33,791 nt of DNA from JAVVUJ01 sp964461765 (GTDB taxonomy: Bacteria > Bacillota > Clostridia > Peptostreptococcales > Anaerovoracaceae): positions 1-33,791 of the forward strand of contig CAYWVS010000033.1 in the NCBI GenBank assembly GCA_964461765.1, in the 5' to 3' direction. The notes under the pieces were generated by a model that did no database searches, was not told the origin of the DNA, and saw only the letters and a list, made by a program, of their open reading frames with translations. The position numbers were made by a program, and so were the translations under genes. Positions 15,087-23,379 of this stretch are shown in pieces (the first letter of the stretch is position 1; each line of letters opens with the position of its first letter).

Positions 15087-15951
15087 AAGTGCTATTTGGT
15101 CATCTTGCCTGCATTTACTATTTTTAATTATAATTATTTTAGGCTTAATCATGACAGGATGCAGTCACAGCTCAGAGGATACTAAAGGAGAAGACCTTCA
15201 AGGGTCTAATGTGGTTGAAGAAGTAGAGGATAATGAGAGCCAAGATACTTTAGAAGCCACAAATGGGGCAGAAGAGCTTTCTTTGGAAAACTCCACTGAA
15301 CCGAAGAAATCATCAAATAGCGCGGTTTTAAGTAGTACAGATAAACCAAATCAAACAAATAATAATCAATCAACGACCAAAGAAGCGGTAAAGAATGATC
15401 AAAGTAAATCAACAGATCAATCAAAAAATGATCTGACAAAAACTACTAATCAAATTAATTCAGATCAAGCAAAAACAACTAATCAAGCACCTGCGGAACA
15501 AGCTTTTAAGGCAGATAAAAGCTCCGGCTCTGCCGATGACAGTAAGAGCATAAGTCAAGGAAGTACTACTGAGAATTCTTCTAAGAAGCCTGGGGATGAG
15601 AAGGAATCTCCTCAGGTACCTCCTGCTACAATCGGTTTAAGCATTTCTTTCCCAAAGGAGGCAGGATTAAGTAACATTTCTCAATCTGTAACATTTAAAG
15701 AGGGGCAGACGGTGTTGGAATGCCTGATTGATTTTGGTAAAGAAAGTGGCGTCCCTGTGGTTTACTCCGGCAGCAAGTCCATGGGATATGTGGAAGGAAT
15801 AAACGGATGCTTTGAGTTTGATTATGGTGCTGAAAGTGGTTGGATTTATTCCGTCAATGGCTCTAAACCTCAAAAAAGTTCAGGCTCCTATAAGCTTCAA
15901 AAAGGGGATAAGGTTATTTGGAAGTATGTATATTCTATGGAGGAAATTTGA
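15067..15951 (+). CDS. Lipoprotein with C-terminal DUF4430 domain
   Basis: A 294-residue protein. The signal helix ends in IMTGC with Cys32 as the likely lipidated residue. Residues 33-185 form a low-complexity Ser/Thr/Asn/Gln/Lys linker, long enough to span part of the cell wall. One DUF4430 domain fills about 189-292, ending with ESGWIYSVNGSKP and GDKVIWKYVYS, closely resembling the two copies in the preceding protein. It starts 20 bases inside that gene and its TGA shares a base with the ATG of EcfT. The inferred role is a membrane-tethered receiver that passes the corrinoid from the wall protein to the transporter. Binding by a lone DUF4430 domain is not established. Confidence 0.85.
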   Translation: MNNILNKSAIWSSCLHLLFLIIIILGLIMTGCSHSSEDTKGEDLQGSNVVEEVEDNESQDTLEATNGAEELSLENSTEPKKSSNSAVLSSTDKPNQTNNNQSTTKEAVKNDQSKSTDQSKNDLTKTTNQINSDQAKTTNQAPAEQAFKADKSSGSADDSKSISQGSTTENSSKKPGDEKESPQVPPATIGLSISFPKEAGLSNISQSVTFKEGQTVLECLIDFGKESGVPVVYSGSKSMGYVEGINGCFEFDYGAESGWIYSVNGSKPQKSSGSYKLQKGDKVIWKYVYSMEEI

Positions 15952-16835
15952 TGACTTATTTTTCAAAATTACATCCATTGACCAAATTTATTTATTATAG
16001 CTTTTTGGCAATCATTATCATGACCGTTATGAATCCTGGGATTCTGGGAATCATCACCCTAGGTTTTTTGGGCTACATGAAAAATTACTCCAATCTTGTT
16101 ACAGGCAAGAGATTTGCTTCGTTTTGTGGTTTATTTGCCTTGGTTGTGGCCATCAACATGATCACCAATCCCAGAGGAGTTCATATCCTATTTTATATTT
16201 TGGATAGGCCCTTTACCTTTGAAAGTCTGATTTGGGGTGTAACCATGGCCTTGTCTATCGTTAATCTTTTGCTGTTATTTCTAGGAGGAAGTATCAACTT
16301 CAGTACTTTGGATTTTCTCTATGTGTTTTCCCCCATGTTACCAAAAATATCTCTACTGATCTCTATGTCCATAGCCTTTTGCGGAAAATTTGTTAGAACA
16401 GTAAGGGAATTGTCTCTAATTCTAAAAACAAAAGGAATCAATTTGGGTCATGGAAGTGTGAGAAAAAGGTTGGGGAACGGTGCCACTATTTTAGCCACCT
16501 TCATCACGTATTCCTTAGAGGAATCCTTAACCACTGCAGATTCCATGAAGGCTAGAGGATATGGCATTTGCAAAAGAACAAACTACCGGTTTCACTCAAT
16601 GAAAAGAATGGATAGACTTTATATCCCTCTAACCCTTCTTATGGCTCTCTTGATTTTAATGATTTATTTTGAGGAAATTAGCCGATCAGGAGGAATTATC
16701 GGAACGCCCACCTTTGGAGTTTCAGAAAGTTTGTTTTTCCTAAGTTATATTTGTACGGCTTTACTTGTGGCGATACCATTTATGGAGGAAGGAAGGTTTG
16801 CGTTAAAATGGAAATTCTTAAAGCAGAAAATCTAA
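15951..16835 (+). CDS. ecfT: ECF transporter transmembrane subunit EcfT (CbiQ family)
   Basis: A 294-residue integral membrane protein that couples ATPases to the substrate-binding S component. It has hydrophobic segments near the N terminus, around 95-125 and near the C terminus, with a cytoplasmic coupling region between. The coupling helices carry the family's Ala-Arg-Gly motifs: the second is intact (SMKARGYG, about 200-207), while the first is degenerate (LKTKGI, about 163). ATG 15951 overlaps the lipoprotein stop by one base and follows GGAGGAAA. The operon, with fused ATPases and its own S component, suggests a dedicated (group I) ECF system. Confidence 0.9.
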   Translation: MTYFSKLHPLTKFIYYSFLAIIIMTVMNPGILGIITLGFLGYMKNYSNLVTGKRFASFCGLFALVVAINMITNPRGVHILFYILDRPFTFESLIWGVTMALSIVNLLLLFLGGSINFSTLDFLYVFSPMLPKISLLISMSIAFCGKFVRTVRELSLILKTKGINLGHGSVRKRLGNGATILATFITYSLEESLTTADSMKARGYGICKRTNYRFHSMKRMDRLYIPLTLLMALLILMIYFEEISRSGGIIGTPTFGVSESLFFLSYICTALLVAIPFMEEGRFALKWKFLKQKI

Positions 16836-18535
16836 GCTTTACATATCCGAAGGAGGAAAAGCCGGCTTTAACCTCTGTGAGCTTTGCAGTGGAGAGAGGG
16901 AAAATTCTTTTGGTATGCGGTGGATCAGGTTGCGGAAAAACTACTTTGCTACGCCAATTTAAAAAAGAACTTGAAATGCAAGGGCAGAGAACAGGTAAGA
17001 TATATTTCCAGGGTAGAGATTTGGATGAACTTTCCGAGGAAGACTCAGCAAAGGAAATCGCATACCTCTTTCAAAACCCGGATAGCCAAATCGTTATGGA
17101 GACTGTCAGGGGGGAGATCGCCTTTTCCTTAGAAAATTTAGGGCTTTCCAATGGGGAGATGAAAAGGCGTATAGGTGAAATTGTAGCATATTTTGGAATC
17201 AGTGAATTGTTGTCAGCTTCCACCAATGCCATTTCAGGAGGACAGAAACAACTTGTAAATTTGTGTGCTCTATTGGCTCAAAGACCAACCTTATTACTAT
17301 TGGACGAACCATTGTCCCAGTTGGATCCTATTGCTCGATGGGAGTTTTTGGGAATGATTACCAGAATTAATCGGGATTTTAGCACTACTGTGGTGGTTGC
17401 AGAGCATTGCACAGAGGAAATTTTGCATTTGGCAGACCGAGTGCTGTTTATGAAGGATGGGCACATTGTATTGGATGGAGCTCCTGTAGAAATTGCAGAA
17501 AAGCTTTACAGGGATTATGATACATTGACAGAGGCTGAATTGAAAAAGTTCCGTGGGTTTTTCCCTATAGCTACTGAGGTGGCCGGAAGGTTAGGTCACG
17601 TATCCCTTACAGTTAAGGATACAAAAAATGTGATAGATAAATTATGTGCTGAACAAGGTCATGAGGTATTTCAAAAGAAACAACCATATTTAGATATTTC
17701 TTTTTTTCCTATGGAAGTCACATCCTTGAACAAAGAGATTGTCATTGAAGGGAAAGATCTTTTCTTCCAATATGGAAAGGCATCGCAAGCAATCTTAAAT
17801 GGTTTAAATATCTCTCTACATAGCGGGGACTTTGTAGCAGTTCTGGGTTCCAATGGCTCAGGGAAGAGTACCTTGGTTCAAGTGCTGGCCGGTTTGCATG
17901 AACCCATTGATGGGGCATTGCTGCTGGAAGGAAAAAATTATAAAAAATATAAGCACCAACTTTATGGAAAGATTGGCTATGTTCCTCAAAATCCCAAGCT
18001 ATTGTTCACTTGTGATACGGTATTAGAAGAGTTAAATCTGGCAACGGACATGGCCATAGCATCTCATATGGAAAGTTATATGAGCCACCTATTTGGGGAT
18101 GGATTTGATTTTACCCATCTTTACCATAGACATCCCTATGATTTAAGCGGAGGTGAAACTCAACGGTTAGCACTGTATTGTGCCTTACTAAAAGGGCAGA
18201 AGGTTTTGCTATTGGATGAGGTGACAAAGGGACTGGATCCCCTGGCAAAGGAGTCTATCTCTAAAATTTTAAAGAATTTAGCAAATAAAGGGATAACAAT
18301 TTTAATGGTAACTCACGACATTGAATTCGCTGCAAGCCATGCAGAGAAGTTCGCAATTCTTTTCGATGGAACTATAACAGAATGGCAAAACAAAGAAGAA
18401 TTTTTTAACGGCAACTTTTTTTATACTACGGCAATGAAGAGAATTTTCGGTGATCATCAAAAAGATATTATCGTTTTAGAGGATTTAGAAATTTCTAAAG
18501 CAAATAATCTTGAATTATGTGAGGGAAACATATGA
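16808..18535 (+). CDS. Fused tandem ECF ATPase (EcfA-EcfA')
   Basis: A 575-residue protein carrying both ATPase domains of an ECF transporter in one chain. Domain 1 has Walker A GGSGCGKTT, Q-loop FQNPDSQIV, signature ISGGQKQLV and Walker B LLLLDEP. Domain 2 has Walker A GSNGSGKST, Q-loop VPQNPK, signature LSGGETQRL and Walker B VLLLDEVT, with switch His in TVVVAEH and MVTHD respectively. Both sites look competent. I chose ATG 16808, in frame with the longer reading from 16751, because MEILKAENLSFTYP is a normal ABC start. It overlaps EcfT by 28 bases and the S component by 4, so translation is coupled. Confidence 0.93.
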   Translation: MEILKAENLSFTYPKEEKPALTSVSFAVERGKILLVCGGSGCGKTTLLRQFKKELEMQGQRTGKIYFQGRDLDELSEEDSAKEIAYLFQNPDSQIVMETVRGEIAFSLENLGLSNGEMKRRIGEIVAYFGISELLSASTNAISGGQKQLVNLCALLAQRPTLLLLDEPLSQLDPIARWEFLGMITRINRDFSTTVVVAEHCTEEILHLADRVLFMKDGHIVLDGAPVEIAEKLYRDYDTLTEAELKKFRGFFPIATEVAGRLGHVSLTVKDTKNVIDKLCAEQGHEVFQKKQPYLDISFFPMEVTSLNKEIVIEGKDLFFQYGKASQAILNGLNISLHSGDFVAVLGSNGSGKSTLVQVLAGLHEPIDGALLLEGKNYKKYKHQLYGKIGYVPQNPKLLFTCDTVLEELNLATDMAIASHMESYMSHLFGDGFDFTHLYHRHPYDLSGGETQRLALYCALLKGQKVLLLDEVTKGLDPLAKESISKILKNLANKGITILMVTHDIEFAASHAEKFAILFDGTITEWQNKEEFFNGNFFYTTAMKRIFGDHQKDIIVLEDLEISKANNLELCEGNI

Positions 18536-19125
18536 TTTTAACTTGGATTATTTTAGTTATAAGTATTATTTTGTTTTTTTTGAACTTTGAGGCAAAAAAA
18601 ACTACGGCGAGAGATATTACTTTGCTTGCGTCTCTTACAGCCGTGGCCGTTGTGGGGCGAGTGATTTTTGCAGCATTTCCCAGTATGCAGCCCACATCCT
18701 TTATCATTATTATCTCGGCAATTATCTTTGGACCTCAGGTAGCCATGCTCATAGGCGCCATTTCTCCCCTTGTTTCCAATATGTTTATGGGGCAAGGTCC
18801 CTGGACGCCTTGGCAGATGTTGGGCTGGGCGCTAATGGGTCTCGTGGCAGGGGTACTATTTCATAAAATGAAGATTCAAAGTCAATTGGTTAAGGTACTC
18901 TTCGGAATCATCAGCGGCTTTGTCTTTGGTGTCTGTATGGATCTTTGGTTTGTGGTTGCCTACCTTCAGCCATTAAACAAAGAAGCGATTCTTTTAGGGC
19001 TTGGGGCAGGCATCCTATTCAACGTCATTCACGGCGTAAATAACGGGGTATTAATGGCTCTTTTCGGGCCTCGGTTAGAAAAAATATTGGAAAGGGTTAA
19101 AATCAAGTTCGGTGTTCTCGACTAA
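18532..19125 (+). CDS. ECF transporter substrate-binding S component, probably corrinoid-specific
   Basis: A 197-residue protein with about six membrane segments and the general build of ECF S components. After the first helix comes TTARDITLLASLTAVAVVGR, with the small-residue face that docks on EcfT, and further on SNMFMGQGPWTPWQM, a loop likely to line the binding site. It is the last gene of the operon and overlaps the ATPase gene by ATGA. Cobalamin or a corrinoid is inferred from the upstream riboswitch and binding proteins; the sequence alone does not prove it. The final codons (FGVLD, stop) lie inside the first unit of a 26-bp tandem repeat, so the C terminus may have been altered. Confidence 0.85.
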   Translation: MILTWIILVISIILFFLNFEAKKTTARDITLLASLTAVAVVGRVIFAAFPSMQPTSFIIIISAIIFGPQVAMLIGAISPLVSNMFMGQGPWTPWQMLGWALMGLVAGVLFHKMKIQSQLVKVLFGIISGFVFGVCMDLWFVVAYLQPLNKEAILLGLGAGILFNVIHGVNNGVLMALFGPRLEKILERVKIKFGVLD

Positions 19126-19372
19126 AGATCTATTTCGGTGTCCTCGACTAAAGATCTATTTCGGTGTCCTCGATAAAAGATCTAATTCGGCATTTTAGAC
19201 AAAAGATCTTCGTTCTCGAATAAAGATCAATTCGGCATTTAGACGAAAGACCTAATTTGATGTTCTCGGTAATTTCGACTAAAGCTTTATTTGTCATTTA
19301 GACGAAAGACCTACTTTAATGTTCGGTATTCTAGACTAAAGCTTTACTTTAATACACTCGACTAAAGCTTTT
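19108..19372 (+). repeat. 26-bp degenerate tandem repeat starting at the S-component stop codon
   Basis: Three near-identical units of 26 bases (19108-19133, 19134-19159, 19160-19185) read TTCGGTGTYCTCGA followed by CTAAAGATCTAT or a close variant. Further decayed units continue to about 19372, marked by GACTAAAG, GACGAAAG and CTAAAGCTTT. The TAA stop of the S-component gene (19123-19125) lies in the first unit. The repeat fills the gap to the convergent EamA gene. I see no convincing terminator in it. Confidence 0.85.
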
Positions 19373-19387
19373 TATGCTGGTAAAAAA

Positions 19388-20281
19388 TTATTCAATTCCC
19401 AATATGGCGATACCCACCATTACGACAAATATTGCCATGTATTGTTTTCTGGAAAGCTTTTCTTTCAAGATGAAACGACCTAAGAGAACGGAAATTACAC
19501 AGTAGGATGCGATCATAGGCGCAGCCAAAACAGCATTGTCAGCCATGGCAAACACATAGGTGAACTGTCCGGCAGTTTCACATAAGCCTCCAATACCTTT
19601 CCATTTTTCTTCATTGAAAACGAAGGTCCCTTTTTTGATGATTTTAACGTAGATAAAAGCAAGGATAGCCACCGCCAAGAAGGTAAACTCATAGGATAAA
19701 AGGGCGTCCTGCTCAGTCATATAATACTCCAAATAGAGAGCATCTGCAAAGGAGCCTACACCATCTAAAATACAGTATAGCAAAGGGAAAATGAGAGCCA
19801 TAAAACCTATGGTGTATTTATTTTCTATAACGCTACCGGAGGCCGCAAGTTCCCGATCCGATTCCTGTTTTTCAAAGAAGGAGACCAGAAAGATTCCTGC
19901 ACAGACCAAAATGATACCCAAAAGTTGCAGAGAGTTAATAGGTTGTCCTAAAATAAAAAAGCATAATAAAGCAGTTACTGCACCTGAAGAGTTGCAGACG
20001 GGTGATAGGATAGAAAGCTCTATATATCGCAAACCTACATAGCTGAAGGTCATGGACAGTATGTATAAAAAAGAAACGGGAAAGTATTTGATAATATTAA
20101 AAAAATCAAAACTATAATCTTTGGTAATCATGTACCCTATTGCGTGTATCCCCATGATTACACCGACCATAATGACGATTTTCCAATGACTGGTTTTATC
20201 CCTAGGGTTGGTTCCCATCTTTTGAAAAAGATTACTTCCCCCCCATGCGAAAATTGTAATAAGTGAAAATGTAAACCACAT
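19388..20281 (-). CDS. EamA/DMT superfamily transporter
   Basis: A 297-residue membrane protein with about ten hydrophobic segments in two halves, the usual EamA duplication. The N terminus is MWFTFSLITIFAWGGSNLFQ, a typical first helix. Each half has the Pro/Gly-rich turn of the family (SILSPVCNSSGAVTALL and AAPMIASYCVISVLLGRFIL). ATG 20281 follows GAGGAGAG. It is a single gene with its own promoter at 20460-20488 and a ~170-base leader containing the second copy of the structured element. The substrate cannot be told; the family covers metabolites, amino acids and small cations. Confidence 0.88.
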   Translation of the reverse strand: MWFTFSLITIFAWGGSNLFQKMGTNPRDKTSHWKIVIMVGVIMGIHAIGYMITKDYSFDFFNIIKYFPVSFLYILSMTFSYVGLRYIELSILSPVCNSSGAVTALLCFFILGQPINSLQLLGIILVCAGIFLVSFFEKQESDRELAASGSVIENKYTIGFMALIFPLLYCILDGVGSFADALYLEYYMTEQDALLSYEFTFLAVAILAFIYVKIIKKGTFVFNEEKWKGIGGLCETAGQFTYVFAMADNAVLAAPMIASYCVISVLLGRFILKEKLSRKQYMAIFVVMVGIAILGIE

Positions 20282-20297
20282 ATAAAGCTCTCCTCAT

Positions 20298-20394
20298 AAA
20301 AAAACATGGAAATGACGGAAACAAAGATTGCTATTTCCAGATGGCGACCGCAAGGGGATCATGCTTCCAAAGAAACGTTCTTTGATATTCCGTC
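20298..20394 (-). promoter_or_regulatory. Structured leader element, copy 2 (attenuator-like)
   Basis: Read on the minus strand, this region repeats the element at 2902-2995. It opens with GACGGAATATCAAAGAACG (20394 downward), keeps CCCCTTGCGG and ATCTGGAAATAG, and ends with TTTCCGTCATTTCC and seven T residues (20304-20298). GGAAAT/ATTTCC can pair just before the T-run, while GACGGAA...CAAAGA can instead pair with TCTTTG...TTCCGTC. CAAAGAA/TTCTTTG also forms a local 7-bp hairpin. It starts 65 bases after its -10 box, against 66 for copy 1. Confidence 0.6.
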
Positions 20395-20459
20395 AATCTC
20401 ATGTTTGATCATATTTCCTACTTAAGAAATATATTTTATAAATTAACAATCAAGAATAA

Positions 20460-20488
20460 ATAGTACATTAAGGCTTTAAAAATGTCAA
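20460..20488 (-). promoter_or_regulatory. Promoter of the EamA transporter
   Basis: On the minus strand TTGACA (20488-20483) and TACTAT (20465-20460) are 17 bases apart. Transcription should begin near 20453, giving a leader of ~170 bases. The stretch between this promoter and the PucR gene end (20573) is A/T-rich and shows nothing else. Confidence 0.7.
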
Positions 20489-20572
20489 ATATTTTTTCAT
20501 AATCACAATTAATTTAAATGTTAAATATTTATCATAAATTAAAAAAAGAAAATTTAAAACGACTTTATCTAA

Positions 20573-21769
20573 TTAATAGTTGTTTTTTATGTTCATTAGA
20601 TTTCTACAATTGTGAATTTTGACAGCTATTAATATTTTTTCGTAGTTTTCTTTATCAAAAATATTACAATTGAGCACTTGGCTTATTTTATTTAGCCGAT
20701 ATCTTACAGAATTCTTATGCTGATTGAAAAACTTTGCGGTTTCTAAGACATTACCATGATTTCGCACATACTCTAAGATGGTTTCAAATAGATTTGTTTG
20801 GTATTCTGCATCATGATCTCTTAAGGGATATAGATATTGATATAGAAAATTTTTCATAACTTTGTCTTTAGCATAGGGGATAATCACTTGATAAATCCCT
20901 AAATCTTTGTACATGACATAATCCTTATGGATTTCCGAATGAAAGGAGCTACTGTACAAGCTTTCCAAAATACTGTTTCTTAAATCATTGATGGAATGAT
21001 AAATGGAACTAACACCGATATAAAAATTCGAACAATCCTCGGATAAAACCTCTAAAAACAATGAAATCAACGAATCAATTGATTTACTTTGGAATATTTG
21101 CCTTGTACAGATTATCATAAATCCATTATTATAATAAAATATTGAATCAGAATTTTTTAAAATATTACTTTCTTTAAATCTTTTAATAATTCCAAAATAA
21201 ATTTTTTCAGTAAATTCTTTTTTCCCTTTAAAATAAACGGTAATAAGATCAGAATTATAAGATGGGTTTATATTTGTCATTGTTGTAAGTTGTAACTTTG
21301 TATCTTCAGGATGCGCCAACAAATTATTGATTTTATTTTCAAAAGCATGTATTGAATTATAATCTTTGTTCATTTCATGTACTGCAATAATAATATCTTC
21401 AAAAAAGATATTTGGGTTTTTCAAAACAAAAATAGGAAAATTCATAGAGTCGGCATAACGAATAATGTTTTCACGTATGGCAATATGAAAGACATTTCGA
21501 ACAATAAGACCACTACATCCTCTTTGTTTTAAACATTTAATTGCTTTTGAAATCAAAAATTCATTCTCTTTGGCATAAAGGAAACTGGTTAGGATTAATT
21601 GATTTTTTTGGAACTGAACGTACACATATTTTTCCATTAGTGATTCTTCATATTCATAGTCTAAAATTGCACACCTTGTAACAGGATTGGATAATGTGCT
21701 GTTACTGGTTAACAATGTTAAACCTTCCGATTGAAACATGTGATAAATCTCTGAGACTGTAGAGTACAT
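20573..21769 (-). CDS. PucR/CdaR family transcriptional regulator
   Basis: A 398-residue regulator. The N-terminal ~120 residues match the PucR ligand-binding domain (SEIYHMFQSEGLTLL, then LIVRNVFHIAIRENIIRYA). The middle is a degenerate GGDEF-like CdaR region. The C-terminal ~60 residues form the PucR-type HTH (YVRNHGNVLETAKFFNQHKN, SVRYRLNKISQVL). The start follows AAGGAGG. The gene is divergent from the aminotransferase and the rest of the catabolic cluster, with a 337-base shared control region, so it very likely regulates that cluster in response to a substrate or intermediate. The ligand is unknown, and the family name (purine catabolism) need not apply. Confidence 0.9.
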   Translation of the reverse strand: MYSTVSEIYHMFQSEGLTLLTSNSTLSNPVTRCAILDYEYEESLMEKYVYVQFQKNQLILTSFLYAKENEFLISKAIKCLKQRGCSGLIVRNVFHIAIRENIIRYADSMNFPIFVLKNPNIFFEDIIIAVHEMNKDYNSIHAFENKINNLLAHPEDTKLQLTTMTNINPSYNSDLITVYFKGKKEFTEKIYFGIIKRFKESNILKNSDSIFYYNNGFMIICTRQIFQSKSIDSLISLFLEVLSEDCSNFYIGVSSIYHSINDLRNSILESLYSSSFHSEIHKDYVMYKDLGIYQVIIPYAKDKVMKNFLYQYLYPLRDHDAEYQTNLFETILEYVRNHGNVLETAKFFNQHKNSVRYRLNKISQVLNCNIFDKENYEKILIAVKIHNCRNLMNIKNNY

Positions 21770-21784
21770 ATAACCTCCTTGCTA

Positions 21785-21798
21785 TGTACAATTGTACA
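21785..21798. promoter_or_regulatory. 14-bp perfect palindrome, candidate PucR operator
   Basis: TGTACAATTGTACA lies 16 bases upstream of the regulator's start, close to its ribosome site, and a partial copy, CTATGTAC, occurs near 21825. Position suggests autoregulation. The rest of the region to 22011 is very A/T-rich and has no gene. Confidence 0.45.
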
Positions 21799-22011
21799 AT
21801 TATTCATGCCTTTCTATGTACGGTGGGATATTTATTGTGAATATTCTAACATTTTATAAGGATTGTTGCAATATTAAAAATATTTGATTTGTAAAATTGA
21901 TTGCAAATTCATTGAATATATTAAATGATTTCAAAATTAATAATGATTTTCGTGTAGATAAAAATACAAAAAATCAAGATATAATTTATACTTTTAGACT
22001 AAAAATTCACC

Positions 22012-22040
22012 TTGATGAAGATAAAACTATTTTATTATAC
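22012..22040 (+). promoter_or_regulatory. Likely promoter of the catabolic cluster
   Basis: TTGATG (22012-22017) and TTATAC (22035-22040) are 17 bases apart, about 67 bases before the proposed start of the aminotransferase. A TATAAT at about 22045 and another near 21980 are alternative -10 boxes in this A/T-rich region. Confidence 0.4.
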
Positions 22041-22106
22041 TTAATATAATCTTAAAAATATTAGATTATTAGAGTTTGAATTTACTACTATAAGGAGGTG
22101 TAGAAT

Positions 22107-23282
22107 ATTAAACACTTAATCAATCAAGAAGTTAAAAGTGCTAAATTTTCAATGATAAGAGATATATCCAACAGGGCTATACAGTATTCTAATGTAATTA
22201 ATTTAACAGTAGGGCAGCCCGATATTTTAACACCAGAGCATATTAAATCGGCTAGCAGAAAGGCAATTGATGATAACCATACCGCATATACTCAGAGTCA
22301 AGGCCTGAGGGAGTTAAGGGTTGCGGCAAGGAACTATATGTTAAAAAAATTTAATCTTTCTTACGATGCAGAAGAAGAAATAATTGTAACAAATGGTGCA
22401 ACAGAAGCGATAGATATTGTTTTTCGAGCAATCTTGAAGAAAGGGGATGAGGTCATCCTCCCAGCTCCCGTGTATCCTGGATATGTAAATCCAATCAATT
22501 TTTGTGGTGCTGAATTAGTCTATGCGGATACAACTATGAATGATTTTGTTCTTAGCGCAGAGTTAATCGAATCAAAAATCACATCAAAAACAAAATGTAT
22601 CCTTTTATCATATCCGTCTAACCCTACCGGATGTATCTTGCAAAGGGAAGAGTTGGAAAAAATTGTAAAACTTTTAGAACACAAGGATATATTTATTATT
22701 TCAGATGAAGTGTATAGTGAGTTTACATATGAGCTAAAACATGAATCAATTGCTTCATTTGAACAGGTGAAGGAAAAAAGTATAGTGATCAATGGCGTTT
22801 CAAAGTCCCACTCTATGACGGGGTTTAGAATCGGGTTTGTTTTTGCACCAACATATTTGGCCTCTGAAATGTTAAAGATTCATCAAAGTAGCAATACGTG
22901 TGCTTGTACCATAAGTCAATATGCCGCAATCCAAGCACTCACTGTGGGTTTAAATGACCCTGATGAAATGAAAAGAGAATACGAACGAAGGCGTGACTAT
23001 GTTTATGAAAGACTAAATGAATTAGGTTTAGATTCAAAAAAACCAATGGGCGCATTTTATATTTTTCCATCGATAAAAAATCTTAAATTAAACATGACTT
23101 CATATGATTTTGTATTGGATTTATTGGAGAAAGCAAGAGTCGCCGTGGTACCTGGAACAGCCTTTTCAGAATATGGAGAAGGGTATATCAGGATCTCATA
23201 TGCTTCCGAAATGGCGGTATTAAAAGAAGCCTTAGACAGAATGGAAAATTACTTAAAATTTACAAATAGCAATAAAAGCTAA
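22107..23282 (+). CDS. PLP-dependent class I/II aminotransferase, probable ATT start
   Basis: Fold-type I aminotransferase that should convert an amino acid to its 2-oxoacid. Motifs: NLTVGQPD near the N terminus, TNGATEAIDIVFRAIL, PVYPGY, SYPSNPTG, ISDEVYSEF and SKSHSMTGFRIGF containing the PLP lysine. The first in-frame ATG (22152) has no ribosome site. AAGGAGGTG (22092-22100) is instead followed after 6 bases by ATT at 22107, opening an in-frame 15-codon extension (KHLINQEVK...), which is how relatives of this enzyme normally begin. I therefore take ATT as start, giving 391 residues. The sequence belongs to the PatA/AspC-like group; the amino acid used is not clear. The 2-oxoacid oxidoreductase genes follow. 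Confidence 0.85.
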   Translation: MKHLINQEVKSAKFSMIRDISNRAIQYSNVINLTVGQPDILTPEHIKSASRKAIDDNHTAYTQSQGLRELRVAARNYMLKKFNLSYDAEEEIIVTNGATEAIDIVFRAILKKGDEVILPAPVYPGYVNPINFCGAELVYADTTMNDFVLSAELIESKITSKTKCILLSYPSNPTGCILQREELEKIVKLLEHKDIFIISDEVYSEFTYELKHESIASFEQVKEKSIVINGVSKSHSMTGFRIGFVFAPTYLASEMLKIHQSSNTCACTISQYAAIQALTVGLNDPDEMKREYERRRDYVYERLNELGLDSKKPMGAFYIFPSIKNLKLNMTSYDFVLDLLEKARVAVVPGTAFSEYGEGYIRISYASEMAVLKEALDRMENYLKFTNSNKS

Positions 23283-23317
23283 AAATGAAACATATGTAAT
23301 TTATGACAAGTATAATC

Positions 23318-23341
23318 AATTCATTTATTTTAAAATGAATT
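23318..23341 (+). other. Intergenic hairpin between aminotransferase and oxidoreductase genes
   Basis: AATTCATTT (23318-23326) pairs perfectly with AAATGAATT (23333-23341) around a 6-base loop. It has no clear T-run, so it may be an mRNA-processing or partial-termination site that sets different levels for the aminotransferase and the oxidoreductase. A/T-only stem; tentative. Confidence 0.3.
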
Positions 23342-23379
23342 AAATAGATTTTACATGTAATCAATAAGGAGGAATTTCT

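Noticed and set aside
22152..23282. ATG 22152 as the aminotransferase start
   Set aside because: There is no ribosome site before it, and it would cut off a conserved-looking N terminus that lies in frame behind AAGGAGGTG.
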